A DNA stretch of 64,000 bases from Paenibacillus fonticola DSM 21315 (GTDB lineage Bacteria > Bacillota > Bacilli > Paenibacillales > Paenibacillaceae). The DNA is taken from assembly GCF_000381905.1 (NCBI RefSeq), contig NZ_KB907250.1:1-64000 (forward strand), read 5' to 3'. Every line of letters starts with the position of its first letter. Position 1 is the stretch's first letter. Below, one piece after another: positions 58,406-64,000 of this stretch. A program made the position numbers and the translations under genes. The notes beneath the pieces are model-generated. The model did not search any database, was not told the origin of the DNA, and saw only the letters and a program-made list of their open reading frames with translations.

Positions 58406-59821
58406 TTGAATTCTACAACGACGATATGCGAAGAACTGGAGAACTACATGAAGAGGGAGGGGATGACCCTTCATTTTTTTGCAGAAAAATCCGGAGTGAA
58501 CGCAGGTACGTTAAGCGGCATACTAAATGGCAATCGGTCAATCGCAATTGGGCAGTTGGACCGCATTACTCATGCGATGGGCCTCCCTGAAGGAAGTCTA
58601 TATGAAATGTTTGTAGATGAGTGCTTTATCTCGGCTGCTCCTCACTGGCGACGATTGCGTCCGTTTTTGCTTCGTTGTGCCGAGCTGAAGAAGCTTGAGT
58701 GCATACGAGCGATTTTATCCTGTTTGCTTGAAGATTTGAAGCAGATTACAGGCATTTTTGAAACGGCTGAATTAATGTTCGAACAGGGATGGTATGAAGC
58801 GGCTACTATAATGTATGAAAGTGTAATAGAAAGTGAAAGATCCAACCAATCTGAGAGATTGGCTATGAGCTATTATAGGCTTTTTAAAATTCATCAAGAA
58901 GAAGGATATAAAAATTTTAAAGCTGCTCTACAATTCATTCCTTATAGGCATCGGCTGCCAGAGGTGTATTCCCTTGATGGATTAGTCATGTTAACTGACC
59001 TTTACTCTGTTAAAGATATGTGGGATGAAGTCGAAATTTATGCCGACGAACTGTGTAGATTAGCAGAGGCATTATATACTAATTTGTGTTGGAAAGACCC
59101 TGATTTTAAGCCAAAGCGCCCTCTGGTTTATTATTTTGGTAAAGGATACTTATACAAAGCTGCATCCTATGAAAGTAGAAGAATGTTTACCGAGTCAAGA
59201 AAATGGATAGCCAAATACGAAGACTTAAGTTGGTTTGATGGCCTAGACGAAGCGGGATTTGCAGAAGTAGAGCTATATAAAATGTTCGCAAAGGCTAATT
59301 TACTCTCTACTGATATTAAAGAAGGTAATCGAGCAAAAATTCCAGAGTATATATCCTTTTTAGAGGAAAATCCTAGTGAAATATTAGAAGGACTGATTAC
59401 TTTAATCGAATCAGCTAATCGGTATAAATTTTTTGTAAATGAGCATTTGGAAAGATTTACGGATGATATTAATCAGTTTAAGAAAATGGATAAAAATGGG
59501 TGGGGATTCCAGAAGGATAATAAAGTTCAGTATAATGATCCCTATCACACGTTTCGCTGTGCCTTGTTTTTTCAGAAATATTCAATTTACTGCTTTAGGA
59601 AAGGCAGTTTAACAGAGGGACTCAGGAATACTTTGAGATGCATCAAGTTTTCAATTAGGGTCAGTAGTAAAAATAATATAGTGAATAGCATGGCTCTGTT
59701 CGAGTTCTATCGAAAATATACAACGAAAAAACAAAGATATGCGTACACAAAATTGTGTAAAGAGGTGTGGACTTATGAAGAAGAGTTCGATATTGACGAC
59801 TATGCTAATTCTCTCCATTAG
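58406..59821 (+). CDS. XRE/TPR peptide-responsive regulator (RRNPP type, AloR-like)
   Basis: A 471-residue cytoplasmic regulator. Residues ~7-62 form an XRE-type HTH (MTLHFFAEKSGVNAGTLSGI, then LNGNRSIAIGQLDRI). Residues ~115-460 are helical and TPR-like (TAELMFEQGWYEAATIMYES; GKGYLYKAASYESRRMFTES). That domain order and size is the mark of RRNPP receptors, which bind a short re-imported peptide. TTG 58406 lies eight bases after GGGGGTGAT; an upstream ATG (58358) lacks a ribosome site. A secreted-peptide gene overlaps its 3' end and a Spo0E-like gene follows. Resemblance to the AloR group described in Paenibacillus is from memory and layout. Confidence 0.85.
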   Translation: MNSTTTICEELENYMKREGMTLHFFAEKSGVNAGTLSGILNGNRSIAIGQLDRITHAMGLPEGSLYEMFVDECFISAAPHWRRLRPFLLRCAELKKLECIRAILSCLLEDLKQITGIFETAELMFEQGWYEAATIMYESVIESERSNQSERLAMSYYRLFKIHQEEGYKNFKAALQFIPYRHRLPEVYSLDGLVMLTDLYSVKDMWDEVEIYADELCRLAEALYTNLCWKDPDFKPKRPLVYYFGKGYLYKAASYESRRMFTESRKWIAKYEDLSWFDGLDEAGFAEVELYKMFAKANLLSTDIKEGNRAKIPEYISFLEENPSEILEGLITLIESANRYKFFVNEHLERFTDDINQFKKMDKNGWGFQKDNKVQYNDPYHTFRCALFFQKYSIYCFRKGSLTEGLRNTLRCIKFSIRVSSKNNIVNSMALFEFYRKYTTKKQRYAYTKLCKEVWTYEEEFDIDDYANSLH

Positions 59822-59873
59822 CGTTTTAAGTGGAAATGTTATTACAATCCTCGCCCATGGAGTGGGCCATTAA
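59775..59873 (+). CDS. Phr/AloP-like signalling pre-peptide
   Basis: A 32-codon gene overlapping the last 47 bases of the regulator in another frame. AGAGGTG (59761-59767) lies seven bases before the ATG. The product is MKKSSILTTMLILSIS followed by VLSGNVITILAHGVGH: two lysines, a hydrophobic export stretch (~5-18), a short neutral region and a small C-terminal end. This is the layout of Phr/PapR/AloP precursors, whose last five to seven residues are released and re-imported. AHGVGH or a slightly longer end would be the likely signal. A terminator follows at 59910. Too short for routine gene finders. Confidence 0.8.
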   Translation: MKKSSILTTMLILSISVLSGNVITILAHGVGH

Positions 59874-59909
59874 TTTATGTTGATATATCTTTCTTCTATT
59901 CTCTCACCC

Positions 59910-59938
59910 GACCAGCCCCTAAAGCTGGTCTTTATTTT
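59910..59938 (+). terminator. Intrinsic terminator after the peptide gene
   Basis: GACCAGC (59910-59916), loop CCCTAAA, GCTGGTC (59924-59930), then TTTATTTT. It closes the regulator-peptide transcript, so the Spo0E-like gene must have its own promoter. Confidence 0.85.
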
Positions 59939-60010
59939 GCTTATTATTACCTAAATATACAAAATATGAGCTTTGCAATATCTGTGTTAAGGGAGTATTA
60001 AGCAACACAT

Positions 60011-60040
60011 CCTAAAATAACCATAAGGTGGTGTTTTAGG
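60011..60040 (+). promoter_or_regulatory. Inverted repeat over the ribosome site of the Spo0E-like gene
   Basis: CCTAAAA (60011-60017) and TTTTAGG (60034-60040) flank an inner ACC/GGT pair around ATAA. The element contains the AAGGTGGTG ribosome site and touches GTG 60040. It could be an operator for the neighbouring regulator or an RNA hairpin hiding the ribosome site. Confidence 0.5.
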
Positions 60041-60231
60041 TGGATAAAACAAAATCTAAATATATTAAACACAAAATAGAAGAAGAACGGCGGCTGCTGG
60101 ATTTGTTGGCTGAACAATATGGTTTGCAGGATATACGAGTGCTGAAGCAGTCTATGGAGTTGGACAGGCTGATTAATAACTATAATGAAGTAAGGTATGA
60201 TTACATGCGCAGGAAAGAGCCGACTGCTTAG
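60040..60231 (+). CDS. Spo0E-like aspartyl-phosphate phosphatase
   Basis: A 63-residue two-helix protein of the Spo0E family, which removes phosphate from Spo0A~P and so delays sporulation. EEERRLLDLLAEQYGLQDIR, then VLKQSMELDRLINNYNEVRY contains the family S.ELD motif (SMELD) and the LIN.Y end. GTG 60040 lies ten bases after AAGGTGGTG. It follows the RRNPP-type regulator and peptide gene by 166 bases, separated by a terminator. Its neighbours suggest control by that peptide system. The family assignment is strong; the regulatory link is inferred. Confidence 0.88.
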   Translation: MDKTKSKYIKHKIEEERRLLDLLAEQYGLQDIRVLKQSMELDRLINNYNEVRYDYMRRKEPTA

Positions 60232-60278
60232 AACAATCGGCTCTGGCTAGGTTTAACCGATATCATTCCTTTGAACCT

Positions 60279-61865
60279 TTAACGGAAAGAAGTGGCTACG
60301 CTTTGGAGCAAGGTTCGTACGTCATATTGATATTGGTTGATTGGGGCAATCGGCTTGTCTACGCCCAGCAGCTGATAGACGGCGGTTCTGGCGGATCTGA
60401 CAGAATACTCCTCCGTAAATACAACGTCATCGGGAATTTCGCAAAATTGACCGATAAAAGCCAGGTTCGTTGAGCCTTCCGGAACGACCTGGGGGCGATC
60501 ACCGAGCGTTCGGGGCATGAATTGCGCCGTAATATACGGCATCATGCAGGGAATACAGTTTGCGGTGCGGATAATGTCATCCAACTCATTTTCAAATTTC
60601 AAATGATGCAGCAGCTCCGTTAAAATTTTCTCCCCGGTACAATCGCACATTCTCTTTTTCACATAGTCTCCAACTTGATCCGGGTACAGGCCGTAACCCC
60701 AGAACACTTTTACATCCTCAGGCTGATTGCGGAAGTGCGGCTGGTGCGCCAGTACGATGGACATGAACCAGCTGGAATCTTTAAAGGTCACTAAAGCGCC
60801 GCTTCCGGCCTTATTCCGCGAGAACTTCTCCATCAGATCAAAGAAACGGGAGTCCTCGCAAGTGACGGTGAACGATTCCCATTTGGACTCGTCAATGTGA
60901 TCATCAAAGGAAGAGGGATTGCCGAGCAGCCCCGGCTTCTTTGCCGCGATCCGATCCCACAGCTGCCAGGAGCAGCCTTTGCCGTTTAGCTGTGGAGGGG
61001 CGGTCATCGAGCCAAGGCTGGAGCTTTCCGTCATCGAGCCGTTCGTTACAATGACCAAATCCTCCTCCGCCAAATCCAGCGCTTTTTCCACTCCATCCTT
61101 CACGTAATGCATGCTAGTCACCGTTATTCCATCGCCCGCTTTAAAATCCAAATCCGTTACCGTGCACTTCATTTCAAAATCAACGCCATGCTCCTGCAAA
61201 TACCGGTGCAGCGGAACAATGAGCGAATCGTACTGGTTATAAGGTGTGCGCGTGACGCCCTCAAGCGTATGAATTCTTGGAAACTCATGCATGAAGCGGA
61301 TCATGTACCTTTTGAGTTCGACTGTGCTGTGCCAGGGCTGAAAGGCGAAGGTTGTCGCCCACATATACCAGAAATTCGTCTTGAAAAAATGAGCTCCAAA
61401 CCATTCGTTGATCCGCAATCGGCCTAATTGGGCTTCCGGCGTGATGATCAGCTTGGCCATGGCGATGCGATCGTCCATGTCAAATCCCATGGAGGCCACA
61501 TCCTCCACTTCACCATCCTTGTTCACCAGTCTTGCTCGGGAATGCGTAGGATGCGCTGTATCAAAGGCCATAATCTCATCTCGCACCGATTGGTCCGGGT
61601 TATCGAGCGAGGGAATGGAGCTCAGCAAGTCCCACAAATTTTCATACGTCTCATCGTTCAGCATCCTGCCGCCGCGAATCACATAGCCCTGCTCCCGATC
61701 TCCCGCCCCGTCGTTGCTTCCTCCAAGTACTTTCAGCTCTTCGATAATATGAATCTGCTGTCCTGGAAATCCGCAATCCCTGATGAGGAATGCCGCCCCA
61801 GCCAGTGAGGCGATTCCTCCTCCGACAAAATACACTTGATTACTGTAAGTGCCCATCATCATCAT
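60279..61865 (-). CDS. ohyA: Oleate hydratase
   Basis: A 528-residue FAD enzyme of the oleate hydratase (myosin-cross-reactive antigen) family, adding water to unsaturated fatty acids such as oleate. The FAD site is VYFVGGGIASLAGAAFLIRD, followed by VLGGSNDGAGD and GYVIRGGRMLNDETYENLWD. FWYMWATTFAFQPWHS and the C-terminal NLAFIGQFCEIPDDVVFTEE are family signatures. Four ATGs stand in a row at the start; the third or fourth (to 61856) fits the GCGAGG ribosome site best. It helps detoxify fatty acids. The TetR gene upstream on the same strand is its likely regulator. Confidence 0.95.
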   Translation of the reverse strand: MMMMGTYSNQVYFVGGGIASLAGAAFLIRDCGFPGQQIHIIEELKVLGGSNDGAGDREQGYVIRGGRMLNDETYENLWDLLSSIPSLDNPDQSVRDEIMAFDTAHPTHSRARLVNKDGEVEDVASMGFDMDDRIAMAKLIITPEAQLGRLRINEWFGAHFFKTNFWYMWATTFAFQPWHSTVELKRYMIRFMHEFPRIHTLEGVTRTPYNQYDSLIVPLHRYLQEHGVDFEMKCTVTDLDFKAGDGITVTSMHYVKDGVEKALDLAEEDLVIVTNGSMTESSSLGSMTAPPQLNGKGCSWQLWDRIAAKKPGLLGNPSSFDDHIDESKWESFTVTCEDSRFFDLMEKFSRNKAGSGALVTFKDSSWFMSIVLAHQPHFRNQPEDVKVFWGYGLYPDQVGDYVKKRMCDCTGEKILTELLHHLKFENELDDIIRTANCIPCMMPYITAQFMPRTLGDRPQVVPEGSTNLAFIGQFCEIPDDVVFTEEYSVRSARTAVYQLLGVDKPIAPINQYQYDVRTLLQSVATSFR

Positions 61866-61944
61866 CCTCGCTTTCGTGAATTTTCAAGGAATCTCAGTAC
61901 AGGTAGAGACAACTTAAATATACGGATTTTCCTTTTTATAGAAA

Positions 61945-61968
61945 ATACACAAAATGCGCGCAGTGTAT
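61945..61968. promoter_or_regulatory. Inverted repeat upstream of oleate hydratase
   Basis: ATACAC (61945-61950) and GTGTAT (61963-61968) are separated by 12 bases with a GCGCGC centre. It lies about 80 bases before the hydratase start, a plausible TetR-family operator position. Confidence 0.45.
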
Positions 61969-62001
61969 AGTTTTTGGACACATTCGCCCGTTTGTATAGC
62001 A

Positions 62002-62586
62002 CTAAGCTTTTTTCTCATATCGCTGTAAGGCTCGTTCAAAATTGCCCTCCATTAATTCACTCAGCTTCTCCACGATCAACGCTGGTTTTTCCTTCATCCC
62101 GTCTAGCATCCATTGGATGACAAGCCCGGAAAAGGCAAGGGTATAGAAGTTAGCGAGAAACTTCTTATCATCCTCATGTACGTTCATGCCACAGCATACT
62201 TCGTTAACGACCTCGATCATGAGCCCATAAGTGACGGTATATAAGTAGGAGTCCAAGTGGCTCCGCGCGAGGGAATGGAGGGTGTTCAGACAGAAGGATT
62301 GATTGTTCTCGATATAGGTGAAAATGGTACGAATCCCCTGCGTCCATGTATGGTAGCTGCGAAATGCGGCAAGGCTGTCCACCGCTTCTGTCTGATAAAT
62401 CCAGCCTAACAAATCATAAATATCTTGAAAATGATAGTAAAACGTCTGCCGGTTCACTCCGCAGTAATTCACGATTTGCTTCACGGTGATTTTACTTAAT
62501 GGAAGCTCCTGCATCGCTTGCTTCAAAGAGCTGGCCAAAGCCTTTTTGGTAATAGAAGAAGTGGACAAAGGGATCACCTGCTTCAT
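62002..62586 (-). CDS. TetR-family transcriptional regulator (DhaS-like)
   Basis: A ~194-residue regulator. The N-terminal HTH (~10-55) reads LASSLKQAMQELPLSKITVK, then QIVNYCGVNRQTFYYHFQDI, the form seen in the DhaS/TetR_C_8 group. The C-terminal helical domain (YDLLGWIYQTEAVDSLAAFR) would bind a small ligand. ATG 62586 is used, though a GTG at 62601 is possible; neither has a good ribosome site. It is just upstream of the oleate hydratase gene on the same strand and probably regulates it, perhaps in response to fatty acids. Confidence 0.85.
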   Translation of the reverse strand: MKQVIPLSTSSITKKALASSLKQAMQELPLSKITVKQIVNYCGVNRQTFYYHFQDIYDLLGWIYQTEAVDSLAAFRSYHTWTQGIRTIFTYIENNQSFCLNTLHSLARSHLDSYLYTVTYGLMIEVVNEVCCGMNVHEDDKKFLANFYTLAFSGLVIQWMLDGMKEKPALIVEKLSELMEGNFERALQRYEKKA

Positions 62587-62601
62587 TATTTGGTTAACCA
62601 C

Positions 62602-62900
62602 ATATATCCAATTATACCCTAGCTAAGACAAGCTTTTCTCTTTAAAAAAGAGTGCAGTGTCATCCTATCGCTAGTGGAGCAGCAGGGCTGTATAGTGTAT
62701 GATGAGTGTTAAGCGTATGTCATTTTGTGCCTGCCGGGTTAGTAACGCTGCCCCAGCATTATTGATCCAAGCAATGCAAGAAACTTGATTCACGCTGCCA
62801 CCGCCAGTGGAATTTCATTTGCCGTGGCCTTTATTCTTACATATCTTTTTCAAATTTGACGATGTAGAAGAAGCGGCTGCAAAATAAGGAGGAACAGCTA
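62602..62900. other. Divergent intergenic gap
   Basis: About 300 bases between the minus-strand TetR gene and the plus-strand EIIA gene. No gene with a ribosome site. AT-rich pieces near 62590-62630 may hold the TetR promoter. Confidence 0.45.
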
Positions 62901-63401
62901 TTGTTTTCAAAATGGAGAAAAAAATCCGCCGAGAAAGAAGCGGTACAAATTTACGCTCCCTTAACCGGAGAAGCCGTAGCCTTGTCGACTGTACCGGATG
63001 AAGCATTTGCCCAAGGGCATATGGGTCCGGGGATTGCGATCGAACCTGTCGAGGGGCGATTAATTGCTCCCTTTGACGGCGTCATCGCCCATATTATCAA
63101 ATCAAATCATGCCGTTATGATGGAGCACCCTTCCGGTTTGCAATTTTTGTTTCACATCGGGGTGGATACCGTATCCCTTAAGGGAGAAGGCTTCACTTCG
63201 CATGTCGCTGCAGGAGATCGCGTAAAGGCGGGACAGGTTCTGATTGAATTTGATATGGATCATATTCGCGCAGCGGGATATCCTGTAATTACCCCTATAA
63301 TTTTGACGAATGCCGGGGAAATCGCGGCTGAGCTCAATTGGAATGAGGGTACAGTAGTTGCGGGCAGCAGTGTAATCCTGCAAGCGGCGCTTAAGAGCTG
63401 A
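62901..63401 (+). CDS. crr: Stand-alone PTS glucose-type EIIA protein
   Basis: A 166-residue soluble phosphocarrier of the EIIA-Glc family. IYAPLTGEAVALSTVPDEAF is the N-terminal signature, VEGRLIAPFDGVIAHII follows, the phosphorylated histidine is H85 in LQFLFHIGVDTVSLKGEGF and the partner is H70 in IKSNHAVMMEHPSG. The start is TTG 62901 behind AAGGAGG. No IIB or IIC gene adjoins it, so it must serve PTS permeases that lack their own IIA, or a regulator. A hairpin follows at 63444. Confidence 0.93.
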   Translation: MFSKWRKKSAEKEAVQIYAPLTGEAVALSTVPDEAFAQGHMGPGIAIEPVEGRLIAPFDGVIAHIIKSNHAVMMEHPSGLQFLFHIGVDTVSLKGEGFTSHVAAGDRVKAGQVLIEFDMDHIRAAGYPVITPIILTNAGEIAAELNWNEGTVVAGSSVILQAALKS

Positions 63402-63443
63402 TCCGTTCCGTGACGGTAAATAAGGCTGCTCCACAACTATCGA

Positions 63444-63474
63444 AAGCTCCACTCTTTAACCAAGAGTGGAGCTT
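63444..63474. terminator. Hairpin between the two convergent genes
   Basis: AAGCTCCACTCTT (63444-63456), loop TAACC, AAGAGTGGAGCTT (63462-63474): a perfect 13-bp stem between the convergent EIIA and permease genes. It has only short T runs on either side but probably ends both transcripts. Confidence 0.75.
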
Positions 63475-63498
63475 GTTGGATTTCGCACGCGATTGAAC

Positions 63499-64000
63499 TC
63501 AATTCGTCTTGGACTTGTTGTAAATGTCGAAGGCTACGGCAAGGAGCAGGACAAGCCCTTTGATGCCTTGTTGCCAATCGACTCCAAGGCCGATCAGCGA
63601 CATGCCGTTGTTCATAACGCCCATGACGAGGCCGCCGATAATCGCGCCGATGACGGTACCGATGCCGCCGGAAGCGGAAGCGCCGCCGATGAAGCAGGCT
63701 GCGATCGCATCGAGCTCGAAGTTCGTCCCTGCTTTAGGTGTCGCCGAGTTCAGCCGCGCTGCGAAGATAAGTCCGGAAAGGGCAGCCATGGCGCCCATGT
63801 TGACGAAGACCCAGAAGGTGACCTTCTTCGTCTTTACTCCCGACAGCTTGGCGGCTTTTTCGTTGCCGCCTAGCGCGTAAATATGCCGCCCGGCAATCAT
63901 CCGATTCATGACGAAGGAATAGATGACGATGAGCACGAACAGAATGACGAGAATGTTCGGAATCCCTTTATACGTAGCCAGCACATAGGTAAACACGTTA
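63499..64000 (-). CDS. CUT2 sugar ABC transporter permease, C-terminal part (cut by window end)
   Basis: The last ~167 residues of a BPD_transp_2 family membrane permease; the frame stays open to the window end, so the front lies outside. FVMNRMIAGRHIYALGGNEK followed by AAKLSGVKTKKVTFWVFVNM is the conserved loop of RbsC/XylH/GguB permeases. NFELDAIAACFIGGASASGG and IGTVIGAIIGGLVMGVMNNG follow, with the end LIGLGVDWQQGIKGLVLLLA, closest in style to the multiple-sugar GguB/MmsB group. It imports pentoses or hexoses with an ATPase and binding protein presumably encoded upstream. Confidence 0.92.
   Translation of the reverse strand, partial: NVFTYVLATYKGIPNILVILFVLIVIYSFVMNRMIAGRHIYALGGNEKAAKLSGVKTKKVTFWVFVNMGAMAALSGLIFAARLNSATPKAGTNFELDAIAACFIGGASASGGIGTVIGAIIGGLVMGVMNNGMSLIGLGVDWQQGIKGLVLLLAVAFDIYNKSKTN

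Overview
The window looks like chromosomal DNA of a spore-forming Firmicute, most likely Paenibacillus or a close relative. The grounds are mixed GC content with strong AGGAGG-type ribosome sites, many GTG and TTG starts, an AraR-controlled arabinose locus with araM, a GanSPQ-GanB galactan locus, YesM/YesN two-component pairs beside CUT1 sugar transporters, a PBSX-like contractile tail cluster, a Spo0E-type phosphatase and an RRNPP-type regulator with its own peptide gene. The genus is inferred, not proven.

Region 1 (1-14961) is an AT-rich polymorphic-toxin island. It opens with the 3' end of an RHS gene, whose GC-rich core changes abruptly to an AT-rich toxin tip, followed by the likely cognate immunity gene. 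An array of orphan immunity-like genes comes next: HEAT repeat, barstar-like, SMI1/KNR4-like and DUF1963-like types plus several unrecognised ones. Many are broken by frameshifts, internal deletion or start-codon loss. A five-gene module (response regulator, histidine kinase, ABC ATPase, two permeases) of the lantibiotic/bacitracin self-protection type sits inside the array.

Region 2 (15129-26618) is carbohydrate uptake. On the minus strand are a LicR-like PTS regulator, PTS IIA, IIB and IIC of the lactose/cellobiose family, and a DUF4038 glycosidase-like protein. Divergent from it is a galacto-oligosaccharide ABC transporter (ganSPQ-like), an intracellular GH53 galactanase and an AraC-type regulator.

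Region 3 (26867-40725) is a headless contractile tail cluster, probably a tailocin: sheath, tube, frameshifted assembly chaperone, tape measure, LysM protein, hub, baseplate, fibres, then membrane lysis proteins and an amidase. No terminase, portal, capsid or integrase gene is visible. A leader of about 210 bp occurs twice, before the structural genes and before the lysis genes. Each copy has phased CTGTCC motifs, a -35-like hexamer, an intrinsic-terminator-like hairpin and a short reading frame.

Region 4 (41037-58177) starts with a LexA-box gene pair, then the arabinose genes araA, araR and araDBM with AraR operators. A YesMN-like two-component system follows with a CUT1 transporter, a transketolase-like protein whose cofactor motif is eroded, and a DUF1593 nucleoside-hydrolase-like protein.

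Region 5 (58406-64000) holds an XRE/TPR regulator with a 32-codon secreted-peptide gene overlapping its 3' end, followed by a Spo0E-like phosphatase gene. This is a probable peptide quorum-sensing cassette and the most interesting item in the window. Oleate hydratase, a TetR regulator, a lone EIIA-Glc protein and the 3' end of a CUT2 sugar permease complete the window.
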